Shown here piece after piece: positions 41,340 through 50,548 of a stretch of DNA of 64,000 nucleotides (positions are counted from its first letter, which is position 1; each line of letters opens with the position of its first letter). The translations under genes were made by a program, and so were the position numbers. Origin of the DNA: Limiplasma sp031549415 (GTDB lineage Bacteria > Bacillota > Clostridia > Christensenellales > Aristaeellaceae); assembly GCA_031549415.1 (NCBI GenBank), contig JAVBPU010000005.1, forward strand, positions 160,257 to 224,256. Reading direction: 5' to 3'. The notes beneath the pieces are model-generated. The model was given only the letters and a program-made list of their open reading frames with translations. It was not told where the DNA came from and ran no database searches.

Positions 41340-43649
41340 ATGAGCGTTGGAAAAAGCATCCACCGCGTGGATGCCTGGGACAAAGTGACCGGACGGGCCA
41401 TGTACACCGACGACCTGGCAGCGCCAGGGATGCTGGTGGCCAAGGTGGTGCACAGCACCATCGCCAATGGCCTGGTGAAGCGCTTTGACCTGGAACAGGC
41501 CCAGAAGGTGCCGGGGGTTGTGAAAATTCTTACCTGTTTTGATTCTCCGCAGATCGACTTTCCCACGCCGGGACATCCCTGGTCCACCGACCCGGGGCAC
41601 CAGGACGTCAGCGACCGCAGGCTGCTGAACCAACGGGTGCGCATCCATGGGGACGATATTGCCGTGGTGGTGGCCAAGGACGAGGTGGCCGCCAGCCGCG
41701 CCGCCCGGCTGATACAAGTGGAGTATGAGGAATACCCCGCGCTCACCACGCCGGAGCAGGCCATGGCCGAAGGCGCGCCCCAGCTGCACGAAAAATCCCC
41801 GGGCAACATCCTCAAGGAAACCCGGCTGACCCTGGGGGATGTCGGCGTAGAGGAGGCCATAAAGGGCGCGGCGGTGGTGAACCGGCAACGGTTTGACACC
41901 CAGGCCGTGCAGCACAGCCATCTGGAAGTGCCCGTTTCCTACGCTTATATGGAAAAGGGGCGCATTGTGGTGGTCAGCTCCACCCAGATCCCTCACATCG
42001 TGCGCCGGGTCATCGGCCAGGCCACCGGGCTGCCCTGGGGAAAAATCCGCGTGATCAAGCCCTATATTGGCGGCGGCTTTGGTAACAAGCAGGAAGTGCT
42101 GTACGAGCCGCTAAACGGCTGGCTCACCTACATGCTGGGCGGTACCCCCGTAAAGCTGGAGCTTAGCCGGGAAGAAACCATGGCCTGCACCCGCACCCGC
42201 CACCCCATCAGCTTCGATATCACCACCGCTGTCAGCCGGGAGGGCCGCATCCTGGCCCGCAAGGTGGACGCTGTCTCCAACCAGGGCGGGTACGCCTCCC
42301 ACGGCCACGCCATCATATCCAATTCCATGAACGTGTTCAAAATGCTTTACCAGGACGAAAAGGCCCTGGAGTTGCGCGCCCGGACCGTGTATACCAACCT
42401 GGCCACCGGCGGGGCCATGCGCGGCTACGGCATTCCCCAGGCCATTTTCGCCATCGAAAGCCAGATGGACGACATCGCCCTGGAACTGGGCATGGACCCT
42501 ATCGAGCTGCGCAAAAAGAACCATATGCAACTGGGCTTTGTGGACAAAACCACCGGCATCACCTGCTATTCCAGCGGGCTGGCGGAGTGCATCGAAAAGG
42601 GCAAGCGGCACATCGGTTGGGACGAAAAGCGCAAGGCCTACCAGCACCAGACCGGCCCGGTGCGCCGGGGCGTGGGCATGGCCATCTTCTGCTATAAAAC
42701 CGGCGTGTACCCCATTTCCCTGGAAACGGCTTCCTGCCGCCTGGTCTTAAACCAGGACGGCTCGGTGCAGTTGCAGCTGGGCGCTACGGAAATCGGCCAG
42801 GGCGCGGACACCGTGTTCACCCAGATGGCCGCCCAGACCATCGGCCTGCCCTGCGAGGACGTGCACATCGTGTCCACCCAGGACACGGACGTGAGCCCCT
42901 TTGATACCGGCGCTTACGCCTCCCGCCAAACCTATGTCACCGGCATGGCGGTGAAGCAGACGTCGGAATTGCTCAAAAGCAAGATTTTGACCTATGCCGC
43001 CGAAATGCTGAAAGTGGAGCCGGACACCCTCGATCTGCAAAACGGCAAGGTTTTGGACCAGGCGGGCCAGGAGCCCATCCGGCTGGGGGATGTGGCCATG
43101 GAGGCCTTCTACAGCCTCACCCACCAAACCCACATCACGGCGGAAACCACCTTCCACTGCAAGGACAACACCTTCGCCTTCGGCGCTTGCTTTGCGGAAA
43201 TCGAAGTGGACCTTCCCCTGGGCAAAATCAAAGTATTGAACATCGTCAACGTGCATGACAGCGGCATCCTCATCAACCCGCAGCTGGCGGAGGCCCAGGT
43301 GCACGGCGGCATGAGCATGGCCCTGGGCTATGGCCTCAGCGAGCAATTGCTTTTTGACGACAAGGCCCGGCTGCTGAACGACAACCTGCTGGATTACAAG
43401 CTGCCCACCGCCATGGACACCCCGGAGCTGACGGTGGACTTCGTACAGACCCAGGACCCCAGCGGCCCCTACGGCAACAAGGCCCTGGGCGAGCCCCCGG
43501 CCATCCCCGGCGCGGCAGCCCTGCGCAACGCCCTGCTGCATGCCACCGGCATCGCGATTAACAGCCTGCCCCTCAGCCCGCAAAAGCTGATCGAGCGCTT
43601 TACCGCTGCAGGCCTGATCCAGGGAAAGGAGGGTCCCCAGCATGTATGA
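41340..43649 (+). CDS. xdhA: Xanthine dehydrogenase, molybdopterin-binding subunit
   Basis: 769 residues from ATG at 41340, eight bases after GGAGGG; an upstream frame to 41301 lacks a ribosome site. The two Mo-domain halves are present: GRAMYTDDL, IGGGFGNKQE, NLATGGAMRGYGIPQ, the GATEIGQGADTV loop and NKALGEPPAIPGAAA, where the glutamate of GEPP is the expected catalytic base. With xdhB and xdhC it makes the classic three-subunit enzyme that oxidises hypoxanthine/xanthine toward urate, or runs in reverse. Its stop overlaps xdhB by 8 bp. A second, fused hydroxylase (XdhD) is encoded 9 kb away, so the two may act on different positions or in opposite directions. Confidence 0.92.
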   Translation: MSVGKSIHRVDAWDKVTGRAMYTDDLAAPGMLVAKVVHSTIANGLVKRFDLEQAQKVPGVVKILTCFDSPQIDFPTPGHPWSTDPGHQDVSDRRLLNQRVRIHGDDIAVVVAKDEVAASRAARLIQVEYEEYPALTTPEQAMAEGAPQLHEKSPGNILKETRLTLGDVGVEEAIKGAAVVNRQRFDTQAVQHSHLEVPVSYAYMEKGRIVVVSSTQIPHIVRRVIGQATGLPWGKIRVIKPYIGGGFGNKQEVLYEPLNGWLTYMLGGTPVKLELSREETMACTRTRHPISFDITTAVSREGRILARKVDAVSNQGGYASHGHAIISNSMNVFKMLYQDEKALELRARTVYTNLATGGAMRGYGIPQAIFAIESQMDDIALELGMDPIELRKKNHMQLGFVDKTTGITCYSSGLAECIEKGKRHIGWDEKRKAYQHQTGPVRRGVGMAIFCYKTGVYPISLETASCRLVLNQDGSVQLQLGATEIGQGADTVFTQMAAQTIGLPCEDVHIVSTQDTDVSPFDTGAYASRQTYVTGMAVKQTSELLKSKILTYAAEMLKVEPDTLDLQNGKVLDQAGQEPIRLGDVAMEAFYSLTHQTHITAETTFHCKDNTFAFGACFAEIEVDLPLGKIKVLNIVNVHDSGILINPQLAEAQVHGGMSMALGYGLSEQLLFDDKARLLNDNLLDYKLPTAMDTPELTVDFVQTQDPSGPYGNKALGEPPAIPGAAALRNALLHATGIAINSLPLSPQKLIERFTAAGLIQGKEGPQHV

Positions 43650-44520
43650 TATTGAAAAAATCGTAGTGGCCAAAAGTATGCCGGAAGCGCTTGCCGCCCT
43701 CCAAGCCGACGAAAAGGCCCTGGTCATCTCCGGCGGCAGCGATGTGCTGATCAAAATCCGCGAGGGGAAGCTGGCGGGCTGCTCGCTGGTGAGCATCCAT
43801 GGCATCCCGGAGCTGAAAGGCGTGACCCTGGAAGCTGATGGGACAATCGCCATCGGCCCCGGCAACACCTTCTGCGAAATCACCGAAAACCCCATCGTGA
43901 GGGAGCTGATCCCCGCCCTGGGCGCGGCGGTGGACCAGGCGGGGGGGCCGCAGCTTCGCAACATCGGCACCATCGGCGGCAACATCTGCAATGGCGTCAC
44001 CAGCGCCGACAGCGCATCCACGTTGCTCAGCCTCAACGCCACGCTGGAAATCACCGGGAAGGACGGCCCCCGCCGGGTGCGGATGGAAGCCTTCTACGAC
44101 GGCCCCGGCAAGGTGAAGCTGGCCCACGGGGAATTGCTGACGAAGTTGCTCATCGCCAAGGAGGATTATGCGGGCTACAGCGGCCATTACATCAAGTACG
44201 CCATGCGCAACGCCATGGACATTGCCACCCTGGGCTGCGCCGTGCATGTGAAGATGGACGGCCAAAAGATCGCCGATGTGCGCCTGGCCTTTGGCGTGGC
44301 CGGGCCGGTGCCTATGCGCTGCCGGGCGGCGGAGCAAGCCCTGATTGGCAGGGAAATCAATGAAGAGACCTGCAGGCTGTTTGGGGAAACCGCCCTGACG
44401 GAAGTGAACCCCCGCACCAGCTGGCGCGCCAGCAAGGAGTTCCGCCAGCAACTGGTCCGGGAGCTGCCGGGCCGGGCCCTACAGCAGGCCATTCTAAACG
44501 CAGGAGGCGAGCGCAAGTGA
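43642..44520 (+). CDS. xdhB: Xanthine dehydrogenase, FAD-binding subunit
   Basis: 292 residues. The vanillyl-alcohol-oxidase type FAD fold shows VISGGSDVLIKIREGKL (about 28-44) and QLRNIGTIGGNICNGVTSADSA (about 104-125), the two FAD-pyrophosphate and isoalloxazine contacts of CO-dehydrogenase-medium-chain flavoproteins. It passes electrons from the Fe-S clusters to NAD or another acceptor. Translationally coupled: 8-bp overlap with xdhA and 4-bp overlap with xdhC. Confidence 0.92.
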   Translation: MYDIEKIVVAKSMPEALAALQADEKALVISGGSDVLIKIREGKLAGCSLVSIHGIPELKGVTLEADGTIAIGPGNTFCEITENPIVRELIPALGAAVDQAGGPQLRNIGTIGGNICNGVTSADSASTLLSLNATLEITGKDGPRRVRMEAFYDGPGKVKLAHGELLTKLLIAKEDYAGYSGHYIKYAMRNAMDIATLGCAVHVKMDGQKIADVRLAFGVAGPVPMRCRAAEQALIGREINEETCRLFGETALTEVNPRTSWRASKEFRQQLVRELPGRALQQAILNAGGERK

Positions 44521-44999
44521 AAATCATCAACCTGACGGTGAACGGAAGCCCCACGGAAGTGGCCATTGATGAGCGGGAATCGCTGGCCGATACCCTGCGC
44601 AAGCGGCTGGGCCTCACCAGCGTCAAAAAAGGCTGCGAGGTGGGCGAATGCGGCGCTTGCACCGTGCTGGTGGACGGCAAGGCCATTGACAGCTGCATTT
44701 ACCTGTCCCTCTGGGCCGAGGGCAAAAGCGTCCTCACCGTGGAGGGCCTCACCGGCCCGGACGGCGAGCTGAGCCCCGTCCAGAGAGCTTTTGTGGAGGA
44801 GGCCGCCGTGCAATGCGGCTTCTGCACCCCCGGCCTCATCATGACCGCGGTGGAAATCGTGGGCACCGGCAAGCGCTACACCCGGGAAGAGCTGCGCAAG
44901 CTCATCTCCGGCCACCTGTGCCGCTGCACCGGCTACCAGAACATCTTAAACGCTGTGGAGCGCGTGGTGAACGAAACCCACAAGGCTGTGGGGAAATAG
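44517..44999 (+). CDS. xdhC: Xanthine dehydrogenase, iron-sulfur subunit
   Basis: 160 residues from GTG at 44517, overlapping the xdhB stop (GTGA). Two [2Fe-2S] sites: GCEVGECGACTVL with a later C, and CGFCTPG followed by CRCTGYQN. This is the standard small subunit; here xdhC means the Fe-S subunit, not the XdhC maturation factor. It is followed by a GC hairpin (45000-45019) and a strong terminator at 45110-45142. Confidence 0.93.
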   Translation: MKIINLTVNGSPTEVAIDERESLADTLRKRLGLTSVKKGCEVGECGACTVLVDGKAIDSCIYLSLWAEGKSVLTVEGLTGPDGELSPVQRAFVEEAAVQCGFCTPGLIMTAVEIVGTGKRYTREELRKLISGHLCRCTGYQNILNAVERVVNETHKAVGK

Positions 45000-45109
45000 C
45001 CCGGCGAAGGTTTTCCGGGGGTTTCATCTTCCGAACCCTATCAGGGCTTCTTCTGTCGGCAGGCCTTTTGCCGCAGGGGGCTGTGTCCCTTCCACTTTTT
45101 CATGAGCTG

Positions 45110-45142
45110 GCCCGGCTGCCCTGACGGCGGCCGGGCTTTTTT
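45110..45142 (+). terminator. Terminator of the xdhABC operon
   Basis: GCCCGGC and GCCGGGC, 13-nt loop, followed by TTTTTT. Confidence 0.85.
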
Positions 45143-45214
45143 GTGCCGTTTTTCTCTTCTATCAGCCGGAATGAAACTGGCAATTGATACTCCCCCCTTT
45201 CTACTCCCAATCAC

Positions 45215-45500
45215 CACGGTCACCGCATTTACTTTTTTATGTGGGGTTTCCCCCATGCCCCATCGGGGACGAGTCCCCGAACCCCTTTATTGGGCACCGT
45301 TTCACGGTGCACAAGCCAATGCCAACGCCATAGCCATGCGCCTTGATCCTCAAAAGGGAGTCGAACCTACGAGGCAAAAAGGATGCGTCTTTTTGTACTC
45401 TGGCCACGTAAAACGTGGCCAGATAAAGGGTCCAGGGCGACAGCCCTGGTGGAGGTGCGGAGGCGAAGCCTCTGCGTCCCAAGTAAATGCGGTGACCGTG
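45215..45500. mobile_element. MITE-like element with 20-bp terminal inverted repeats
   Basis: CACGGTCACCGCATTTACT plus one more T at 45215-45234 is the exact reverse complement of 45481-45500, bounding 286 bp with no gene. Inside are two hairpin modules of the dispersed family in opposite orientation (45244-45312 and 45398-45478). No transposase and no clear target duplication are seen; mobility is inference. Confidence 0.6.
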
Positions 45501-45518
45501 TCCCCATCACTTTTATCA

Positions 45519-45547
45519 TTGTAAAAAATTCCAAATTTCGCTATAAT
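45519..45547 (+). promoter_or_regulatory. Promoter of the PilZ synthase operon
   Basis: TTGTAA (45519-45524), 17-bp spacer, TATAAT (45542-45547), just outside the right end of the MITE-like element. Confidence 0.75.
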
Positions 45548-45629
45548 GAACCGTAGGCATTCTTTTCAAAACACAAGCGGGCAAGCCAAAAGCCCCTCGC
45601 TGTCTGGTTTCCCCTGGAAGGACTTTCTC

Positions 45630-47933
45630 ATGAAAAACAAACGAATGGAATTCTGGGTCTTTCTTCTCACCACGGCGGCCATGGGGGTGTATCTGTTGTG
45701 GCGCGTCCTTTGCACCCAGCCCCTGGGAGACCCCTGGTACGTGGTGGCCTTGGGGGTTGTGCTCACCCTGTGCGAGGTGGACGCGGCCCTGGGCCTCTTG
45801 CAGACCCTTTGGCAAAAGCGAAAATTGGAAGCGCTGGAGCTTCCGGAGCTGCCGGAGGGCTGGTTTCCGGCTGTGGACGTGCTGGTGGCCGTCCAAGACG
45901 AACCGCAGGATCTGTTGCTGAAAACCGTAAACGCCTGCACCCACCTGCAATATCCGGACCCCTCCCTTGTGCATATTTACGTGTGCTGTGATGAACCCCG
46001 CCCTGAAATCGCCGCCCTGTGTACAAAAATTGGGGTTACCCTGCTGGAACATCGCGGCAACACCCAGGGCAAAGCGGGCAACCTGAACCATGGCCTTTTG
46101 CAAAGCGCCTCGCCCCTGGTGGTGGCCTTGGACGCGGATACCCTGCCCCAAAGCGATTTCCTGCTGCGGACCGTGCCCTATTTCTTCCTGCCCAAGCTGC
46201 AAAAGGACCCCCAGGGCCGCTGGGGGGAGCGGAAGCCGGAGGAAGGGGAACAGGCCGTCAAAATCGGCCTGGTGCAAGCGCCGCAGAACTTCTATAACCC
46301 GGAGCTGTTTCAGCACAGCCTGTTTGTGGAGAAAACCGTTGCCGATCCCCAGGCCTTCTTTTCCAAGGAAGTCAATGTGTTGCGCAACCAGCTCAATGCC
46401 TCCTGCCGCACCGGCAGCACGGCCGTCCTCTCCCGGCAGGCCCTGCAGGACATCGGGGGCTTCCCCTGTGACGCCCTCACGGAGGATTTTGAAGCCGGCA
46501 TTCTGGTGCAAACCCATGGATATACCCGTCTCGTTACCGGGGAGGCGCTGGCCAGCGGCCAGACCCCCGTTACCGTAAAAAGCCTGCTGGCCCAGCGCGT
46601 CCGGTGGGCCCGGGGCGTAATCCAAAGCATCAAAAACACCCACGCGGCGGTGAACGGAAGGCTCCCGCTCTCCGCCCGGCTTTCCTATCTGGGCCTCTTT
46701 TCCTATTGGTGGAGCTTTGCCCGGCGGCTGGTGTTTCTGCTCACCCCCATCCTCTTTGGCCTGCTGGGCTGGCGCAGCGTCCACGCGGATTTCTGGCCCA
46801 TCCTCCTCTTTTGGGTCCCCGCCCATCTGCTGGCCAGCATGGCCCTGCGCTTTTTGGACAGCGACCCGCGCACCCGGCGCTGGCCGCAGATTTTGGATAC
46901 CGCCATGATGCCGTACCTGATCCTGCCCGTGGCCCTGGAAACCTTCGGCCTCACGCGGCCCCACAGCACAGCCCTCCTAAAAAGCCACAGGCCGCAAAGC
47001 CCAGTCCCCCAGGACCGCTCCTTCCGCTACGCCCTCCCCCACCTGCTGCTCATGGGCCTCACTTTGGCGGCGCTGTTTCATGTGTTGCAGGGGCAATACG
47101 GCATGGCCCTGCTTTCCCGCGGCCCCATCCTTTTCTGGCTGGTCTATAACCTGCTGCACTCTGCCTTCGGGGTGTTCTTTATGCTCAGCCGCCCCCAGCA
47201 CCGCAGCAGCGAGCGCTTTGCCGCCACCGAAGAGCTGACCGTCTCCCAGGAGAACCGAACCCTGCGCGGCCTCACCTCCGATGTTTCCGAGGGCGGGCTC
47301 TCCTTTGTGCTGGACAGGCCCGCGTACCTTTCCCCGGACGCGCCCCTGCGCCTCCAGGTCAAGACCCCCCGGTACGAGGCTGCCTTCACCGGCCTGCTCA
47401 CCTATGTGAAGCAGGCGGGAAGCCAATGGCGCTACAGCGTGCGCCTCCATGAAATCGACCTGCCCAACCGCAGGCAATACCTGCAAATCGTTCATGACCG
47501 GCCCCGCCCCCTGCCCGCCAAGATGGACTCCTGGGTGAATGTGGCCGATGATCTGATTGCCAACATGGCCCTGCGGATGGAAAAGCCCACCTGGGACAAG
47601 CGCGCCTTCCCCCGGATTCAACTGGACCGCCCCATGGCCAGTGCCGAGGGCCTCTCAGGCACGCTGCTGAACTTCAACTACCACAACGCCCTGATGGATT
47701 TGGGCAGCGCGCCGCCGCCCAAGCGCCTCACCCTCCCCCTGTCCCAGGGCCTGTCCCTGCTGCTGTCCAGCCCCCAGCCGGGCCCGGGCGGCACGCTGTA
47801 TGCCGTGCAAAATTGGCAGGAACTGGCCTATAGCGAGGCCTTTGCCGCCCTGCTGAACCAGTGGCTGCAAGAAAATGAAGAGAACCATGCGGAACAGCTC
47901 CGCCTGGAAAGCATAGGAGGGATGCCGCGATGA
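45630..47933 (+). CDS. Membrane family-2 glycosyltransferase (BcsA-like) with PilZ domain
   Basis: 767 residues from ATG at 45630 (GGAAGGA upstream); the frame back to 45546 overlaps the -10 box. Two N-terminal helices are followed by a GT2 domain: VVALDADTLP (D168, D170), QAPQNFYN, TEDFEAG (284-290) and QRVRWARG (322-329), the D,D,D,Q(R)xxRW signature of processive synthases. Several helices follow, then a PilZ domain with RSSER (RxxxR) and SDVSEGG (D-x-S-x-x-G), the c-di-GMP binding pair. It should make or export a surface polysaccharide under c-di-GMP control. The polymer is unknown; no BcsB or BcsZ is adjacent. Overlaps the next gene by 4 bp. Confidence 0.87.
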   Translation: MKNKRMEFWVFLLTTAAMGVYLLWRVLCTQPLGDPWYVVALGVVLTLCEVDAALGLLQTLWQKRKLEALELPELPEGWFPAVDVLVAVQDEPQDLLLKTVNACTHLQYPDPSLVHIYVCCDEPRPEIAALCTKIGVTLLEHRGNTQGKAGNLNHGLLQSASPLVVALDADTLPQSDFLLRTVPYFFLPKLQKDPQGRWGERKPEEGEQAVKIGLVQAPQNFYNPELFQHSLFVEKTVADPQAFFSKEVNVLRNQLNASCRTGSTAVLSRQALQDIGGFPCDALTEDFEAGILVQTHGYTRLVTGEALASGQTPVTVKSLLAQRVRWARGVIQSIKNTHAAVNGRLPLSARLSYLGLFSYWWSFARRLVFLLTPILFGLLGWRSVHADFWPILLFWVPAHLLASMALRFLDSDPRTRRWPQILDTAMMPYLILPVALETFGLTRPHSTALLKSHRPQSPVPQDRSFRYALPHLLLMGLTLAALFHVLQGQYGMALLSRGPILFWLVYNLLHSAFGVFFMLSRPQHRSSERFAATEELTVSQENRTLRGLTSDVSEGGLSFVLDRPAYLSPDAPLRLQVKTPRYEAAFTGLLTYVKQAGSQWRYSVRLHEIDLPNRRQYLQIVHDRPRPLPAKMDSWVNVADDLIANMALRMEKPTWDKRAFPRIQLDRPMASAEGLSGTLLNFNYHNALMDLGSAPPPKRLTLPLSQGLSLLLSSPQPGPGGTLYAVQNWQELAYSEAFAALLNQWLQENEENHAEQLRLESIGGMPR

Positions 47934-49747
47934 TGATGGATCTTGTCTACGCGCTGCTCACCTGCCTTCGCTTTGCCGCGTTCCTGGGCGCCGTGGCCGG
48001 GTATGTCTTTCTGCTGAAAGCGCTCTTCCAAACCCCCACCCGCATCGCCTGGGCGGTGGCGCTGTGTTCCCTGGGCCTCATCACCTTTGTTGGCGGGCTG
48101 GTGGGCCTGCTGCTGCCGGTGGCCCTGGGGTCCATGGCGGTGGGGCTCTGCTTGGCCCTGTTTTTCCTTCTGCGGCGGCGGAGCCGAGCGCCTTTGGGCC
48201 GCTCTACTTTCAACCTGCTCCACCTGGGCTTTGCCAGCATGGTCCTGGCCCTCATCGGCTGCCTGTACGATGCCCAGCTGGTCCACCCCGGCAACTTTTC
48301 CCATTGGGGCCCGGTGCTGAAATACATGCTGCTGCAAAACCGCTTCCCGGACGCGGCGGCGGCCCTGGCCTTCCCCGCCTACCCCCTGGGCATCTCCTCC
48401 TTCCTGTACCTGTTTTGCACCGTGGTGGGCCATCAGGAGGGGGTCATGCTCATCGGGCAGATGCTGCTGCTGATGGCCTGTTTCTTCTGCGTCTTTGCCG
48501 TGGTGAGGGACACCCGCCGGGCGCTGATTCTGGCGGTGCTGGGTCTTTGCCTCACCACCACCATTTATTTCAGCCCCTCCGCCCATCTCTTCAATCTGCC
48601 GGTGGATTTCCTGGTGCCCGTCATGGCCCTGGCCGCCCTCAGCCTGCTGATGGCCGGGCGGCAGGACCTCCGCAAGACCGTCGGGTATCTGATCCCCATA
48701 CTGGGCCTGCTGGGCGTCTCCCATTTTAGCGGCCTGTTCTACCTGGCCCTTTGCCTTCTTTGCCTGCTCTTTCGCTCCCTCTGGGCGGAGAAGAAGCGCT
48801 TTTTCACCGCCCTGGGGGTGGGGGCGCTGTCCCTGCTGCCGTGCCTGGCTTGGTACCTCCATCTGCGGGAGGGCTTCGGCCCGGACCAGACCCATGCCCT
48901 TTTGCACCTCCCGGCCCTGCAAGCCCTTCTTGCGGGCCAATTCCCGGAGGGAACCCAGGCCCTGTGGCAGGCCTTCTGGGCCCGCACCTTGGATATCACC
49001 AGTATCAATGCCCTGGCGGTGATCTTTTTGAATGGCATGGCGCTGCTGGCCGTGCTGCTGGCCCGGTGGACGCGCAAGGACCACTGGAAGCTGCTGCGTT
49101 GCGTCCTTCTGGCGGACCTGGCCACGGCAGCCTACCTGCTGTGCCTGTTTTTGATGTATCTGACCGCCCTGCCCCCCCAGGAAGCCCTGGCCTTGCCACA
49201 GTATGACCGCTATGTGGCCAGCATTTTGGTCTTTGGCCTGGGCGTCTTTGGCATGGCCCTGACCAGGGATTTGGAGTATTCCTTCAGCGTTGTGGGCCGC
49301 AGCCGGGAGATGCTGGCGTTTCGCAGCCGCCTTTCTAAAACCGTCTATCAGTACCTGACCTTGGGCATTTTCTGTGTGGTGGCGTTCTTTTTGGTCTCCA
49401 CGGTGAACCTGCTGCTGGAGGAAAAGGAACAGCAACGCGGCAGCCTGCCCGCCCGGGTGAAGGCCGCCGTGGGCGACCAGTGGACCCCGGAGGATGCCGC
49501 CCGCTACCTGGTGGTGGGCGCCGACCCGGAGGATCAGGGCCTAGCCGAGATCAGCCGCTACTACCTTGGCGCGCAGGACGTGACCGCCGCTTCCACGGCA
49601 ACGGATGCAGACCTGGCCGGGTATGACTGGCTGGTGGTCATTGACGCGGCGGCCCTGGCGGACCATCCTTCCTGGCGGGACCTGTCCCCAGGGGTCTATC
49701 CCGCCCGGGACCTGCTTTCCTCGGAAGGGGATGCCGCCCAACCGTAA
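47930..49747 (+). CDS. Large polytopic membrane protein, partner of the PilZ synthase
   Basis: 605 residues, starting inside the stop region of the synthase gene (ATGATGATGG), so translationally coupled. About a dozen hydrophobic helices cover residues 1-490, with a loop HPGNFSHWGPVLKYMLLQNRFP after the third or fourth helix. That loop resembles the first external loop of GT-C type mannosyl- or arabinosyltransferase-like proteins. A soluble domain of about 110 residues ends the protein (VVGADPEDQGLAEISRYYLGAQDV, then YDWLVVIDAA). Family not recognised. Coupling to the synthase suggests polymer export or modification. Confidence 0.72.
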   Translation: MMMDLVYALLTCLRFAAFLGAVAGYVFLLKALFQTPTRIAWAVALCSLGLITFVGGLVGLLLPVALGSMAVGLCLALFFLLRRRSRAPLGRSTFNLLHLGFASMVLALIGCLYDAQLVHPGNFSHWGPVLKYMLLQNRFPDAAAALAFPAYPLGISSFLYLFCTVVGHQEGVMLIGQMLLLMACFFCVFAVVRDTRRALILAVLGLCLTTTIYFSPSAHLFNLPVDFLVPVMALAALSLLMAGRQDLRKTVGYLIPILGLLGVSHFSGLFYLALCLLCLLFRSLWAEKKRFFTALGVGALSLLPCLAWYLHLREGFGPDQTHALLHLPALQALLAGQFPEGTQALWQAFWARTLDITSINALAVIFLNGMALLAVLLARWTRKDHWKLLRCVLLADLATAAYLLCLFLMYLTALPPQEALALPQYDRYVASILVFGLGVFGMALTRDLEYSFSVVGRSREMLAFRSRLSKTVYQYLTLGIFCVVAFFLVSTVNLLLEEKEQQRGSLPARVKAAVGDQWTPEDAARYLVVGADPEDQGLAEISRYYLGAQDVTAASTATDADLAGYDWLVVIDAAALADHPSWRDLSPGVYPARDLLSSEGDAAQP

Positions 49748-49822
49748 GGAAAGGCCCGCTGGAAGAATTTTGCATCCTATTTCGTTGATATGGTTACTAG
49801 AACCATCTCACGGAGGTAGACT

Positions 49823-50494
49823 ATGGCTTTTTGCAAAGGGTTTCAGAGACTTCTTTTGCTCGTTTTACTCGTTTCTCTTCTGTGCCCCGCCGCCCTGGCC
49901 GATGACCTGGTCCTGGTGAACGAATGGACCCCGCTGCCGGAAGAGTATATGCCCATGGACCTGGTGTCCATGGAAACGGAGGGAGACCTCACGGTTTTCA
50001 GCCTGGAAACCCCGGATATGCTGGCCACCTGGACCGCCCTGCTGGCCCTGAACGGCATGCTGGCGGACGCCACGGACAAAGGGCAGACGGGCTGGCAGGT
50101 CAGCGCCGCCTACCGGTCCGTGCAGGAGCAGCAGGCCATTTGGGACGACACCTACAACAAATACCTCACCCAGAATGACCTGCCCCCGGATAAAGCCCTG
50201 CAGGCCACGCAACGCCGGGTGGCGGTACCCGGATGCAGCGAGCATCATACCGGCCTGGCCTTTGACCTGACCATCCCCGGCAAATCCTTCCGGCTGACGA
50301 AGCAATGCGCCTGGCTGGCGAAAAATTGCTGGCGGTACGGCTTCATCATCCGCTATACCAAAGCCAAGGAAAAGATCACCGGCATCACCGAGGAGCCCTG
50401 GCACATCCGCTACGTGGGCCTGGAAGCCGCCGAAACCATGTACAAAAAAAAGCTGTGCCTGGAGGAGTATTTGGAAAAGTACGGGGAGAAATGA
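49823..50494 (+). CDS. D-alanyl-D-alanine carboxypeptidase, VanY/M15B family
   Basis: 223 residues with a cleavable signal peptide (LLLLVLLVSLLCPAALADD). The zinc metallopeptidase motifs are AAYRSVQEQQ, then SEHHTGLAFDL (139-149; H142 and D149 are metal ligands) and EPWHIRYVG (H194 third ligand, preceding Glu as base). It should trim D-Ala from peptidoglycan stem peptides outside the membrane. A good ribosome site (GGAGGT) precedes ATG at 49823. It may form a surface-assembly group with the preceding two genes (75-bp gap), but no promoter stands out. Confidence 0.9.
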   Translation: MAFCKGFQRLLLLVLLVSLLCPAALADDLVLVNEWTPLPEEYMPMDLVSMETEGDLTVFSLETPDMLATWTALLALNGMLADATDKGQTGWQVSAAYRSVQEQQAIWDDTYNKYLTQNDLPPDKALQATQRRVAVPGCSEHHTGLAFDLTIPGKSFRLTKQCAWLAKNCWRYGFIIRYTKAKEKITGITEEPWHIRYVGLEAAETMYKKKLCLEEYLEKYGEK

Positions 50495-50548
50495 AAAAGT
50501 GTGCCGAAGGCCCTGCCCCCCAAAAAATGAACCATGGAGTGAACCATT

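Noticed and set aside
45330..45365. Minus-strand AGGTTCGACTCCC resembling a tRNA T-arm
   Set aside because: No anticodon or acceptor stem can be built around it; it lies inside the MITE-like element.
48000..49435. 535-codon minus frame opposite the membrane protein at 47930-49747
   Set aside because: Gln/Gly/His-rich antisense shadow; the plus strand encodes regular hydrophobic helices coupled to the synthase gene.
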